A DNA stretch of 62,117 nt from an uncultured Sutterella sp. (GCA_902463725.1 CABQGK010000013.1:1-62117); one strand, 5' to 3'. Counted from the stretch's first letter, positions 43,191-53,591 are shown. Numbers and translations are program-made. The notes: generated by a model not told the origin, from the sequence alone.

Positions 43191-45116
43191 TTATTCGATG
43201 GCTTCGATTTGCTCAGAGAGTTCGAGCCAAGTCATTTCAAGCTCATCGATTTTAGGCTTCAGTTCACCATGCGCTTTGAGCACGCGCGTGACCTCTTCAT
43301 TGGGGCGTGTGGTGTAGAAGTCTGGTTCTGCGAGCTGTGCGTCAAGCGCCGAGAGTTCCTCATTGGCCTGGGCGAGCTCCGCTTCAAGTGCACGGAGCTT
43401 CTTTAAAAGTGGCGCGCGCAACGCGGCAATGCGTTGGCGCTCTTGCGCTTCGAGCCGTCGAGCTTCGCGTTTGTTGAGCGCTGGCTCTTTCTGCGCGCGC
43501 GCAGCTTCTTTTTCCTCGCGCAGGGTCGTGCGTCGGTGTTCGATTACGAGCGCAGCGTAGTCATCGAGGTCGCCATCAAACGGGGTGACCTCTCCTTCGT
43601 GCACTAAGATAAGTCGGTCCGTTGTGGCACGCAGCAGATGACGGTCATGCGAGACAATCATGACGGCACCGCTGTAAGTTGAGAGCGCCATGGTGAGTGC
43701 TTCACGCGTTTCCATATCCAAGTGGTTGGTTGGCTCGTCAAGCACAAGTAGATTGGGCTTGCGCCAAGCAAGTAGCGCAAGGGCGAGTCTCGCTTTTTCT
43801 CCACCCGACATCGGACCAACAGCAGCAGTGGCAAAGTCTCCGCTAAAGCGGTAAATCCCTAGGAAATCTCTGAGCTCTTGCTCTCGAACGTCTGGAGCGA
43901 GCCTGCGCAAATGCTCAAGGGGCGAATCAGCAGGGCGCAGTTGGTCGAGCTGATGCTGGGCAAAGTAGCCAATCTCTAGTCCCTGACCGCGGCGCAACGT
44001 ACCATGCAGCGGGGAGAGTTCGCCGACAATCCCCTTGACAAGCGTGGACTTCCCAGCGCCGTTGACACCGAGCACGCCAATACGTTCGCCAGAGCGGATG
44101 CTGAGGGTGACGTTCTGAATAATTGCCTGCTCGTCGTAACCGAGTGCGAGCGCTTCGGTATCGATAAGGTGTTCAGGTAGTCGCACAGGCTCAGCAAATT
44201 CAAAACGCCATTCGCGCTTGGCGCGCACGGGTTCAACGCTGCTGAGCTTTTCGAGCATCTTGATACGAGACTGAGCTTGGCGGGCCTTAGTGGCTTTGGC
44301 GCGGAATCGTTCGATAAAGGCATTCAGATGGGCGGCTTCACGCTCGTAGGCACGTGCCGCTGCATTTTGCTGGCGAAGCCGCTCAATGCGCTGCGCTTCG
44401 TAAGCAGTGTAGTTGCCGCTGTAGTGGCTAATGGTATTGTCTTCAACGGCCCAAATCGTGCTCACCGCACGATCGAGGAATTCTCGGTCATGGGAGATGA
44501 TCACCACGGTGGCGCTCACGTGCTTTAGCCAGTTTTCGAGCCAAATGAGCGAATCGATGTCGAGATGGTTCGTTGGTTCGTCAAGTAGTAGCAAATCCGC
44601 TGGGCGCATCAGCGCTCGGGCTAGCGCGAGTCGATTACGCCAGCCGCCCGAGAAGTCCGAAACAGCACGTGTAGCATCGGTGTCACGAAAGCCAAGCCCA
44701 GCGAGAATAGTTTGGGCTTCGGCAACAATGGCCCCTTCGTTGAGTTCAGCTAAGTTAGCCATCGCTTGCGCAGCGGCAAGCTGTTCCGCTTCGGTTTGGG
44801 CGGGTTTTTCGGTGAGCGCCGCCACCCGAGCGCGGGCGCGCATCAGGGGCTCGTGCCCCGCGAGCACAAAGTCGAGCGTGCAGACATCCTCCACTCGAAA
44901 GCTTTGCGCAACGTGCGAGATGCGCTCGATTGGGGGATGTTCGATATCCCCCGCTTCTGTGGAGAGCTCGTCCAAGATTGCCGCAAAGAGCGTGGACTTG
45001 CCGCAACCATTGGGACCCACAAGGCCAATACGCTCGCCAGGGCTCGCAATGAGCGTGGCATCGCGGTAGAGTACACGGGTGCCGCGTGCGAGCGAAACAT
45101 GATTGAGTCGCAGCAT
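43191..45116 (-). CDS. ABC-F family ATPase (YheS/Uup-like)
   Basis: A 641-residue soluble protein with two ABC domains and no membrane segments. First Walker A GPNGCGKSTL and signature DFSGGWRNRLALARAL, second Walker A GVNGAGKSTLV and signature MSGGEKARLALALL, each with a LLDEPTNHLD Walker B. The interdomain linker and a charged C-terminal coiled coil (LKKLRALEAELAQANEEL) are typical of ABC-F translation factors that bind the ribosomal E site. The start at 45116 (MLRLNHVSL) is six bases after the prmB stop; a TTG at 45125 is less likely. Confidence 0.92.
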   Translation of the reverse strand: MLRLNHVSLARGTRVLYRDATLIASPGERIGLVGPNGCGKSTLFAAILDELSTEAGDIEHPPIERISHVAQSFRVEDVCTLDFVLAGHEPLMRARARVAALTEKPAQTEAEQLAAAQAMANLAELNEGAIVAEAQTILAGLGFRDTDATRAVSDFSGGWRNRLALARALMRPADLLLLDEPTNHLDIDSLIWLENWLKHVSATVVIISHDREFLDRAVSTIWAVEDNTISHYSGNYTAYEAQRIERLRQQNAAARAYEREAAHLNAFIERFRAKATKARQAQSRIKMLEKLSSVEPVRAKREWRFEFAEPVRLPEHLIDTEALALGYDEQAIIQNVTLSIRSGERIGVLGVNGAGKSTLVKGIVGELSPLHGTLRRGQGLEIGYFAQHQLDQLRPADSPLEHLRRLAPDVREQELRDFLGIYRFSGDFATAAVGPMSGGEKARLALALLAWRKPNLLVLDEPTNHLDMETREALTMALSTYSGAVMIVSHDRHLLRATTDRLILVHEGEVTPFDGDLDDYAALVIEHRRTTLREEKEAARAQKEPALNKREARRLEAQERQRIAALRAPLLKKLRALEAELAQANEELSALDAQLAEPDFYTTRPNEEVTRVLKAHGELKPKIDELEMTWLELSEQIEAIE

Positions 45117-45121
45117 GGTAC

Positions 45122-46045
45122 TCAACCGAAATAAGCGTTAAGGGCTTCGCACGTGACAAGGAACACTTGATCGTCGCCACCAGAGGTAACGAGCCAAGTG
45201 AGCTCGAGTCCTGGGAACGCGGCTTCGACGGCAGCCGCACCATCGCCCACTTCGACAATGAGTAGGCCGCCAGCGTTGAGGTGGTGGCGCGCTTCAGGAA
45301 GCATGCGACGGACAATATCCATTCCGTCCTCGCCTGCACCAAGCGCCATGGCGGGTTCATGTCTGTATTCCGCGGGCAGCGCTTGCATGGCAGCCTCGGT
45401 CACATAGGGAGGATTGGAGATAATCAAATCGAAACGGCGCCCTTCAAGCGAGGAGAAAAGGTCGGATTGCACCAACTCGAGCGTTTCCTCCAAGCCGTAG
45501 TCTCGGCGGTTGATTTTTGCGACTTCAAGCGCATCGGCAGAGAGGTCTGCACCGAGTACCTTAGCATTGGGGAAAATGCCCTGCGCCAAGATCGCTAGGC
45601 AACCTGAGCCCGTGCACATGTCGAGCACGCTATGAATGGCGTCAGGGTTTTCGATCCAAGGCGCAAAATCTTCCTCAATCAATTCAGCGATGTAGGAGCG
45701 CGGAATGAGTGCCCGCTCGTCGATGTAGAACATATGCTCGGTTAGCCACGCTTCTTTGAGCAGGTAGGGCACAGGGGTTTTCTCATGAACGCGTCGGTCA
45801 ATGAGGTGCACGAGGCGAGAGAGTTCGCTCTGCGTGAGCGTGGCATCCATAAAGACATCGAAATGTTCAAAGGGCAGTTTCAGTCCGCGGCAGACGAGAA
45901 AGGAGGCTTCTTCCCAGGAGTTCGGGCAACCATGACCGTAGCTGAGTTGTGCAGACTCCATTTCGGAAATGGCCCAGCGAAAAACATCTCGAATGGTTTT
46001 GAGATTTCGAATCGGGTCGTCAAGTAGGGGAGTGATTTCGTACAT
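45122..46045 (-). CDS. prmB: 50S ribosomal protein L3 N5-glutamine methyltransferase
   Basis: A 307-residue SAM-dependent enzyme methylating a glutamine of ribosomal protein L3. It has the N-terminal helical domain with the PrmB/PrmC substrate part (VPYLLKEAWLTEHMFYIDE, LIPRSYIAELIEE), SAM motif DMCTGSGCLAILAQ and the catalytic NPPY in LIISNPPYVTEAAM. The long N-terminus and the LIPRSYI string favour PrmB over PrmC. It is followed immediately by the ABC-F gene on the same strand, so two translation-related genes are probably co-transcribed. Confidence 0.93.
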   Translation of the reverse strand: MYEITPLLDDPIRNLKTIRDVFRWAISEMESAQLSYGHGCPNSWEEASFLVCRGLKLPFEHFDVFMDATLTQSELSRLVHLIDRRVHEKTPVPYLLKEAWLTEHMFYIDERALIPRSYIAELIEEDFAPWIENPDAIHSVLDMCTGSGCLAILAQGIFPNAKVLGADLSADALEVAKINRRDYGLEETLELVQSDLFSSLEGRRFDLIISNPPYVTEAAMQALPAEYRHEPAMALGAGEDGMDIVRRMLPEARHHLNAGGLLIVEVGDGAAAVEAAFPGLELTWLVTSGGDDQVFLVTCEALNAYFG

Positions 46046-46364
46046 AGCGTAAATCCAAACGAATGTGCAGAGCGCGCGCATGCGGCAAGCTCAACGTAAC
46101 GTCGATGACGATACGGCGCACAAGTCAGCCAAAGCAGTCCCACAGCAGAGCTGTGCCACGGGGATGGGCGGCGTGCTCATGCAGGCTGTCGCGGCGAATG
46201 AATGAAAAAATTGCCCCTCATTATAGCTAGGCTATGTTTGTGCTCCTTTTAGAGGGTTGGGACTTTTTTCGATGTGCGCTGAAAAGCACTGTGCCCGCAG
46301 AGGCTGCGGGCACAGGTCAAAGGTTGAGACGCAGGTTGGTGCCGAAACACCAACCTTTGCGTTA
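46046..46364 (-). other. spacer between autotransporter and prmB
   Basis: A 319-base stretch with the paired hairpins after the autotransporter gene (46291-46356) and, nearer prmB, presumably the prmB promoter, which I could not identify. Confidence 0.45.
46291..46356 (-). terminator. tandem hairpins after the autotransporter gene
   Basis: AGGTTGGTG/CACCAACCT (46333-46356) and GTGCCCGCAG/CTGCGGGCAC (46291-46313) are two perfect stems directly beyond the stop codon. A short TTTT lies a few bases after the second on the reverse strand. They probably end or stabilise the long transcript. Confidence 0.6.
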
Positions 46365-49300
46365 TCAGAAGCTAAAGCGGTAGCTTACGCTCGGCATGTG
46401 TTCCACAAAACCGTTCCTAAAGAGGAAGTCGTAGCCTGCGGTCAGCTCGGAAGCGGGGGTGAATTGGTAGTTCACATTAAATCCAACGTGTCCGGAAACA
46501 CGTCCGTGCTGGGCACCTTCCGTTGTGAACTTATGTCCCTCGTAGCCTTCGAATTGAGCCGTGGTAGACGACTTTTCCGAAAGCATGTTGTAGCCGACGC
46601 TAGCGCTAGCGCCTGCACTGACGAGATTCGCCACGTGCAGTTTGAGTTTGACCCCCACCTGCGTGACGAGTGCATCGTAGTTGCCTGAATCAACATGCAG
46701 ATTCAATGCCTTGGCGCCGCTTTCGTTGTAGCTGTTATTGTGAACACGTATATAGTCCATGCGAACGAAAGGACGTACCTGCAAGTGCTCGTTGCCAAAT
46801 GCAAGCAGATTGAGCCCTGCGCCCGTATAGGTGATTACGTTGCCGTACTTGCCTCGCGCTTCAACTTGAGCAAACGGGAGGTCACGTCTCGTCGAGACAT
46901 GGCTGTAACCCAAGCCTGCCTTGAGATCAACGTCGAGAATTTCACCCAAGGGAACGCTTGCGTAGACACCAGTCTGCACGGTATCAGCACGCAAAGTCTG
47001 TGTGCCGCCCGCATGATGGGTCTTAACATCGTCATAGCCATAACCGAATACGAAACCAACACGAGACTGATTGACACAGACATCGCTTCCGGCCGCAAGA
47101 CCAAAGGCGTCACCATGATAGCCCGCGGAACCGCCATAGGTATCTTGGCTACTCCAAGCACCGTAGCTCTTTGCCCAGAGGCGATGGCCTGAGGCATCAT
47201 GCATCGATGCACAAGGTGTATCCAAATCTCCCAAAGAGGATAGGCGTTGAGCGCTGTCAGAGAGAATTTGGCTGCCCGCACCAGAGAGCGTCGGTAGCGC
47301 CTGCAACAAAGCGTTGAGCGCTTCCTCGCCGCTGCTCGGGCTATAGAAATAAATTGAGAGCGGACTGCCAGGGTTCTCATCAAATAGCTCATCGAGTACC
47401 GTCGCAGCAGGCAACGCATTGGGTAAGTCCTTCTTTTTGACCAACTCTTTGAGGCTCTGTCCAGACCCAGCAGCATAGGGGATCAGGGTGAGGCTATTGC
47501 GCGCTTCATTAAGTGAAGGTCTAAAGGTAAAGAGCTCGCTGTTGTCAGAGAAGTTCGAGGTATTGGTAATTTGGCCATTTTGCGTTGTGAGAACACCCGC
47601 AAACGAGTTCCCTTCCAAGTCCTCTTCTCGAGCGCCTGTCACATCGATAAAGAGTTTGCCGCCAGAGAGGTCAGCAGACTCCGTTACCGGAATCTTGGTG
47701 TAGCCCTCTGAGGTGATGGAAACTGAGAGCGTTCCCCCATTCTCGAGCTTAAAATTCTTGAACGAGCTACCATCTTTGTCAACCGCAAGCGTGGTGTTTG
47801 GTCCCTTGACCGTAACGGGTGCGTTAGAGAAGTTGCCGCCTTGTTCGATCTCGGTTCTACCGTTTTCAAAGGTGACAGAGCCGCTAAACGGATTTTGAGC
47901 TTGCATGCGTAAGAGACCAGGCCCCGTCTTTTTAAGGCTACCACTGCCACTGAGCGCCTGATCCGGCGCTAGGGTTACCGTCGCAGCGTCGGGAACATTA
48001 ATCTCAACGTCACCACCAAGGTCAATGGTGTCTTTACCGTTATTAACGGTCTTAAAGCCGTCAAAGAGTTTATCGCCGTCCAATGGGTTGAGCGTGAACT
48101 TACCGCCTGAGCCAACCTTGACCGTCGAGGCTTGTGCATCCTCCGTATCGGGCGAGGTGACATTGCGAACAGTTGCTTCCGAGCCCTGTTTGACTTCGAA
48201 GTTACCGCCGTCCATCGCCACGTTACCCGTTGCCTTGAGCGTGCCAGTGGGGCTGCCCAAATCGTTGCCAATGATCAAGCTACCATCGGGTTTAATATCA
48301 ACGGTTTCAGTGTTAACCTCACCCTCAACTTTGACCGTAGAGTTGATGTTGTCGCTGTTACCCACTTGGAGCGATTTAACGTTGAGCTTGCTACCGTCAG
48401 CAATGATGAGCGTGCCATCATCGGACTGAGCACTCTTAAAGGTGTTCTCCGCTGTCAGCGTCAGTGTGCCAGTACCTGTCTTTGAGAAGGTCCCTTCACC
48501 CGTAATGCCCGCGGTAGAAGCTTGTGTTGCGCTAACGCCATCTGCAACATTGACTGTCAACGTACCATCAATGGCGAGTTGATCGCCCTTGCTTGTATCA
48601 AACCCACTAAAGAGGTTATCCCCAGAAGCGGGCGATAGGCTGAGATGCCCCGATTCGCCGATGATGATTTTGGCGTCGTCCACGTCGCCTGCCTGAGCGA
48701 GGTCTGAGGTCAGATTTTTCGCCGAAACCTCGCCGTCAATCGCGAGCTTGCCCGTATTAACAATGAGATCCTTTGCGCCGTCATCACCACCAACCGCGAG
48801 GCTACCACCATTTTTAACGGCGAGTTCGCCACCCTGAAGTTCAGCTTTTTCGCTGCTCTTAACGCTACCACCATTTTCCACACTGACGTGGCCATCAGAC
48901 TGGACCGTAAGGGTCTTCCCTTCGAGATCGCCTGTGACGGTCAGATCCGCGCGATCGCTGTCACCATCACCGACGGTGACAGCATCGGAGGCGAGTTTAC
49001 CCTCAGCACCAATATTGAAGCTCCCCTCATTGATGGCCGTGAGTGGCGTGGTTGTCGTGCCAGCCGTGATGTCGACCTTGCCGCCCTCAAGCGTGAGCGA
49101 GCTGGAAGCGTCAAGCTTTCCAGCGCTTGTAAGTGCGCCATCTTTCTTCACCGTAATGGTCTCGGATTCGGTTTCGCCCGTGTTGACAAAGCTCGCCGAG
49201 CCTGCATCACCCGTGCCGTCGCCGACCTTAATATCTTTGGATTTCAATTTGGCCCCTGCCTCATTGGTGAGGGTGCCATCCTGGATATCTGTAGTTTGCT

Positions 49301-52300
49301 TGACGGTCGTCTCTGAACCATTCTTAAGCGTGACTTCGCCGCCCTCAAGCGTGAGCGACTGATTGATCTGAGCTGTCTTGCTATTGGTGAAGTTGCCGTC
49401 TTTTTTGACGCTCATAGTGTCTGCTGTGAGCGCGCCTTCGTTCGTGAACGTTGCGGTGTTGTCCTCACCCGTGCCGTCGCCGACTTTGACATCTGTGGAG
49501 TTTAATTGAGCCCCTTGCTTGTTGGTAATGGTGCCATCCTTGATATCCGTAGTTTGCGTGACGGTCGTCACAGAGCCGTTCTCGAGCGTGACTTCGCCGC
49601 CCTCAAGCGTGAGCGACTGATTGATCTGAGCCGTCTTGCTATTAGTGAAGTTGCCGTCTTTTTTGACGCTCATCGTGTCTGCTGTGAGCGCACCTTCGTT
49701 CGTGAACGTTGCGGTGTTGTCCTCACCCGTGCCGTCGCCGACTTTGACATCTGTGGAGTTTAATTGAGCCCCTTGCTTGTTGGTAATGGTGCCATCCTTG
49801 ATATCCGTAGTTTGCGTGACGGTCGTCACAGAGCCGTTCTCGAGCGTGACTTTGCCGCCCTCAAGCGTGAGCGACTGATCAATCTGAGCCGTCTTGCTAT
49901 TAGTGAAGTTACCGTCCTTTTTGACGCTTACGGTTTTTGCCTGAAGTTGGCCTTCGTTCGTGAGCTTTGCTGTATTGGGCTCACCTGTGCCGTCGCCCAC
50001 CAACACGTTATCGGAATTAAGCTTTGCTCCGTCACTGATACTAACCACGCCAGCATTGATTTTTGTGGTTGGGGATTTTGTCTCTCCCCCTATTATCTCG
50101 ACGTTACCGCCGTTGAGTTCGATCTTCGTGGTGGCTTTTAGGGTGCCAGAGGTTGACACGTTGCCGTCCGAGTTAACCGTTAAGGTATCGGTCGTGGTTG
50201 TACCAGCGTTTGTGAATGTGGCCGCTGTGGAATCCCCATTACCTACGATAAGCGTGGTGGGGTCATATTCGGCACCTTCCTCAACACCAACCTTGCCATC
50301 ATTGATGGTGGTTGTGGTACTCGTGGTCTTGCCTTGGGCGAGTTTGACTTCGCCGCCATCGAGCGTGACATTGCCAAGGTTCGTATCAACAGTTGTGTTG
50401 TTTTCAAAGTAGCCATCGTTCTGAAGGTGCATGCCATTGGTGAGGGTTAGTGTCCCCTTGTTGATGAGCTGAGCCGACTTCGGACCCCCATTGCCATCAC
50501 CCACATTGAGTGTGTTTTCAGCATAATAGGTACCAGCGGGATCAACCAAGATCTTCCCATCGTTGAGCTGGGTGTTCCTGCTAAGGATCTTCCCAGCTTG
50601 AGCCTCGACAGTGCCTCCATCGACATTGAGGTTTTCGAACAGCATAGAGCCAGTAGCACTACGGTTAAGCAGTTTTCCGTCGGTGCGAACATATCCGTGT
50701 TGGAACGATATGGCGTTATTAGTGCTTACGTCTGTAGCGTCATTGTTGATGACGGCTGTATTAGGACCTCCCTTGTCATCACCCACATACAAGTTTTTTC
50801 CTGTCAATCGACCTTCTGCAGACATGTTGATCGTGCCGCTATTAAGGTTGAGGGCGTTCGACGCTGTCAACTTTTTCGTGGTATTGAGTGTGCCCCCGTC
50901 GACATTAACCGTATCTGCGGAAGCGTCGACATTATTAGTAAATTCACCGTCCTTGGCCACATTGAGGACGCTCACACTATAGCCACCATTGGCAGTGAAT
51001 TTTGCTGAGCCTGCGTCACCCTCACCGTCACCGACATTGAGCGTGCCAGCCTCAAATTTGCTATGAGCGCCTAGTGTCACGTCACCTGCTTTGATATTGG
51101 CCTTTTCTGAGACTTTGACGGTTGTGTTGGCACCAAAATCAATATTGCCGCCATCGACCGTCAAGTCTTTGTTAACGGTAAACACAGAAGCGTTTTGTGG
51201 GGATGTTGCATCCTTGGTCCTCAGTAAACCATCACGATTAATGAGGATGGAGTTAACGGTGACATTTTGGTTGGCTTCCGTCTCAAAGATGGCAGATTTC
51301 TCGGCCCCGTTCTTGTCGCCTACGACAACATCGCCGCCCGAGAAGGAGGCACTGGCTTTTAGAGTACCATCGTCGATCAACGTTTTGCTGACAGTAACCG
51401 ACTGGGTGAACGTTAGCGTGTACCCGTCTTTCTTATGGAGAATACCCGAGCCATCGACCAGATTTTGCAGGGCTGTGTCACCATTGTTGTTAATAGCCAG
51501 TGTGCCGGCGGCACTCACGTGAATGGGATTGGCGCCGATGCTACCGCTGTTACCGTTAGCGCTGTCACCAAGTTGTAGAGTGCCATTCTCGATTGTGGTG
51601 TCACCCAGAAAGCCATCATTAGCGTGGTCAATAATGACAGTGCCAGAACCTACCACCTTAAAGTGAGAGCCCTCCTCCCCCGCTAGGGTGTTCGATAGCG
51701 TCATCGTGTCAGAGCGGTTGACCGAGGCGGTTGCGCCAGCTTTGACAGTGACCGTCCCCGTGCCAAAGGTTCCTGATTCCCCACCATTGCCCGCTTGGAC
51801 GGTGCCTTGCTCAACGGTGACACCACCAGTGAAGGTATTGTTTGCGGTCAGAATAAAAGTGCCTTCGCCTTTTTTGGCGATACCACCGTCGCCAGTGATG
51901 ACGGCCGTCGACGCCTGCACGGTATTGCCCACGACGGTTGTCAAGTTGAGCGTACCAGTGGTCACTTGGATCACGTCTGCGCCAAGCGCATCGCCATGGG
52001 CATCACTGGTGTCAATGTTGGCAAAGAGCGTGCCAGCTCGAGTGAGCTCGACATTGGCGTTGCTGAAATAGAGTTCAGCATGGGTATTGGAATTGTCGGT
52101 TTTGATGGTACCCACTTTGAGTGTTGCGCCGTCCTGTACAAATAGCTTACCCGCGCCGTTTTGGCTATTTCCTGAGTCGCCTACGACAATATCCTTGCCA
52201 ATGGTGGCTTTGGTGGAAGCTCCACTAAGTGTAAGGGACGAGAGCTGACTGGTGTCTCGAGGACGCCAAGCGCCGATACCCACATTACCTTGGTGATTGA

Positions 52301-52841
52301 TGGTTGCTCCATTGCTTGCAACAAGATAGCCGTATTCGCTGCGACCAATATCCAACCAGTAGCCACCAGAGTTTGTCATGTCTAGTTTGCCACCATTCAA
52401 AATGAGCGCGGAGCCCTTGATTTGCTGGTAGCGAGAATTGCCGTAACTATACTGGGCATAGTGACCTGTGATCTGTAGGTTGGATCTGTCGAGTGTTATT
52501 GAGCCGCCTTGATTGACGGTGATGATGACATTGCCCTCGCTCTCATATTGTGGGTGGCCAATGCGGAAGTACCCACCCGTCCCATTTTTCGTGGTTGGGG
52601 TATTTATAGTTTCATTTACAGTGGCGTGTGCCAAGTTGCCAGAAAGACTAAGCGTAGCCATTAGTATTGCGCAGAGCAACGGCTTGCTCGTGAATTGCAC
52701 GCCATAAGGCATTTCTGCTTGGTGCGCTACTCGAGGGGAGGCGTTGTGACTAGCGCGTTTTTTCTTGGCGCTAGAGAGTTCAGAGACGCATTGCCAGAGT
52801 GATAGTACGTCGTTCCAGATCACACGGAAGATCTTATTCAT
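46365..52841 (-). CDS. giant autotransporter (type Va secretion) with extended signal peptide and repeat-rich passenger
   Basis: A 2158-residue surface protein. The N-terminus opens with the extended signal peptide region (MNKIFRVIWNDVLSLWQCVS), then a charged stretch and a Sec hydrophobic core ending near AHA (about residue 74). The passenger is a long Gly/Asn/Thr-rich beta-helix-type region with many VGDGTG...FTNEG-like turns and passenger-associated transport repeats (for example KKGEGTFILTANNTFTGGV). Residues from about 910 to 1260 contain 86-residue superrepeats, some nearly identical at DNA level. The C-terminal barrel spans roughly 1880-2158, with GHRLWAKSYGAWSSQD at the start and the terminal aromatic YRFSF. 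Likely an adhesin or surface-structure protein; no protease or enzyme motif was seen. It is monocistronic. Confidence 0.95.
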   Translation of the reverse strand: MNKIFRVIWNDVLSLWQCVSELSSAKKKRASHNASPRVAHQAEMPYGVQFTSKPLLCAILMATLSLSGNLAHATVNETINTPTTKNGTGGYFRIGHPQYESEGNVIITVNQGGSITLDRSNLQITGHYAQYSYGNSRYQQIKGSALILNGGKLDMTNSGGYWLDIGRSEYGYLVASNGATINHQGNVGIGAWRPRDTSQLSSLTLSGASTKATIGKDIVVGDSGNSQNGAGKLFVQDGATLKVGTIKTDNSNTHAELYFSNANVELTRAGTLFANIDTSDAHGDALGADVIQVTTGTLNLTTVVGNTVQASTAVITGDGGIAKKGEGTFILTANNTFTGGVTVEQGTVQAGNGGESGTFGTGTVTVKAGATASVNRSDTMTLSNTLAGEEGSHFKVVGSGTVIIDHANDGFLGDTTIENGTLQLGDSANGNSGSIGANPIHVSAAGTLAINNNGDTALQNLVDGSGILHKKDGYTLTFTQSVTVSKTLIDDGTLKASASFSGGDVVVGDKNGAEKSAIFETEANQNVTVNSILINRDGLLRTKDATSPQNASVFTVNKDLTVDGGNIDFGANTTVKVSEKANIKAGDVTLGAHSKFEAGTLNVGDGEGDAGSAKFTANGGYSVSVLNVAKDGEFTNNVDASADTVNVDGGTLNTTKKLTASNALNLNSGTINMSAEGRLTGKNLYVGDDKGGPNTAVINNDATDVSTNNAISFQHGYVRTDGKLLNRSATGSMLFENLNVDGGTVEAQAGKILSRNTQLNDGKILVDPAGTYYAENTLNVGDGNGGPKSAQLINKGTLTLTNGMHLQNDGYFENNTTVDTNLGNVTLDGGEVKLAQGKTTSTTTTINDGKVGVEEGAEYDPTTLIVGNGDSTAATFTNAGTTTTDTLTVNSDGNVSTSGTLKATTKIELNGGNVEIIGGETKSPTTKINAGVVSISDGAKLNSDNVLVGDGTGEPNTAKLTNEGQLQAKTVSVKKDGNFTNSKTAQIDQSLTLEGGKVTLENGSVTTVTQTTDIKDGTITNKQGAQLNSTDVKVGDGTGEDNTATFTNEGALTADTMSVKKDGNFTNSKTAQINQSLTLEGGEVTLENGSVTTVTQTTDIKDGTITNKQGAQLNSTDVKVGDGTGEDNTATFTNEGALTADTMSVKKDGNFTNSKTAQINQSLTLEGGEVTLKNGSETTVKQTTDIQDGTLTNEAGAKLKSKDIKVGDGTGDAGSASFVNTGETESETITVKKDGALTSAGKLDASSSLTLEGGKVDITAGTTTTPLTAINEGSFNIGAEGKLASDAVTVGDGDSDRADLTVTGDLEGKTLTVQSDGHVSVENGGSVKSSEKAELQGGELAVKNGGSLAVGGDDGAKDLIVNTGKLAIDGEVSAKNLTSDLAQAGDVDDAKIIIGESGHLSLSPASGDNLFSGFDTSKGDQLAIDGTLTVNVADGVSATQASTAGITGEGTFSKTGTGTLTLTAENTFKSAQSDDGTLIIADGSKLNVKSLQVGNSDNINSTVKVEGEVNTETVDIKPDGSLIIGNDLGSPTGTLKATGNVAMDGGNFEVKQGSEATVRNVTSPDTEDAQASTVKVGSGGKFTLNPLDGDKLFDGFKTVNNGKDTIDLGGDVEINVPDAATVTLAPDQALSGSGSLKKTGPGLLRMQAQNPFSGSVTFENGRTEIEQGGNFSNAPVTVKGPNTTLAVDKDGSSFKNFKLENGGTLSVSITSEGYTKIPVTESADLSGGKLFIDVTGAREEDLEGNSFAGVLTTQNGQITNTSNFSDNSELFTFRPSLNEARNSLTLIPYAAGSGQSLKELVKKKDLPNALPAATVLDELFDENPGSPLSIYFYSPSSGEEALNALLQALPTLSGAGSQILSDSAQRLSSLGDLDTPCASMHDASGHRLWAKSYGAWSSQDTYGGSAGYHGDAFGLAAGSDVCVNQSRVGFVFGYGYDDVKTHHAGGTQTLRADTVQTGVYASVPLGEILDVDLKAGLGYSHVSTRRDLPFAQVEARGKYGNVITYTGAGLNLLAFGNEHLQVRPFVRMDYIRVHNNSYNESGAKALNLHVDSGNYDALVTQVGVKLKLHVANLVSAGASASVGYNMLSEKSSTTAQFEGYEGHKFTTEGAQHGRVSGHVGFNVNYQFTPASELTAGYDFLFRNGFVEHMPSVSYRFSF
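49075..50106 (-). repeat. in-frame 258-bp tandem repeats inside the autotransporter
   Basis: The string ACTTCGCCGC or close variants recurs at 49075, 49333, 49591 and 49849, exactly 258 bases apart, and again near 50101. Units starting at 49333, 49591 and 49849 are almost identical across much of their length. 258 bases equals 86 residues, so gain or loss of units keeps the frame. Confidence 0.9.
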
Positions 52842-53051
52842 ATACTTCTTCTACCTATATGAAGTGAAAAGTAGGGGTAGCGAGAAAACTCAAAGACAGA
52901 TCAGCGAATGGGGGCCAGTAATCGCGGTGCGCGCATAGACATTCAAAAAGCCTAGTGGCACAAGTAACTCCGTGGGATTGGCTGTTCCTTGGACGTCGGG
53001 GAAGACGGGTCATGCCCAATAGGAAAAGTGATTGAATTTTCGATAATTGTT

Positions 53052-53060
53052 AGTATATCA
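53052..53060 (-). promoter_or_regulatory. candidate extended -10 promoter for the autotransporter
   Basis: On the reverse strand TG-A-TATACT, about 210 bases upstream of the autotransporter start, inside an AT-rich tract. No good -35. Confidence 0.35.
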
Positions 53061-53572
53061 ACTTTTATTAGATTTATGTATATAGAAAGAATTGTGGTTG
53101 TGATTGTGAGGTCCCTTCTGTATGGGTTTTCTAATACGATTGGATGATATGAACTTACGCATCGGTTGTTTCTAAGACGATCTAAGCCCTTTACGAGGGG
53201 TGTGAAATTCTGATTTCTATGCGCTTTTTTGTGTCATAGTAATATTCTATCGTGCGTCGATATACCGAAAGGTTGCTGAGATAGAGACCTGCTCATTTTG
53301 AAAAGCGTAGGGTGAAGAGGTATGCGTTTTTTCTAGCATCCAGACAAAAATGGAAGTGAGATAACTTTCTGTTCATGTCCCAGTGTTTTGACCTAGAAAT
53401 GGATCCCTCATTCCTAAGCAAGAGAGTCGTTGAGGAGGGGGAAAAGAAATTCCATGTCATGTTTGGTTGGTGTTTTGACTAGCAATTATTTGGGCCTAAA
53501 AAACTGATGTACGATGAGTAGAATATCGGAGAATTAATTTTATTTTTTATATTATTTTTTTTGTAATTTGTA

Positions 53573-53591
53573 TTCAGAATACCATTCTGAA
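53573..53591. promoter_or_regulatory. perfect inverted repeat, possible operator
   Basis: TTCAGAAT-ACC-ATTCTGAA, 8-bp arms with a three-base centre, in the AT-rich spacer. It resembles a dimeric regulator site; the regulator is unknown. Confidence 0.35.

Noticed and set aside
49075..50106. Regularly spaced repeats that could suggest a CRISPR array
   Set aside because: The repeat period is 258 bases, in frame within a coding sequence, with no short repeat/unique spacer alternation and no cas genes.
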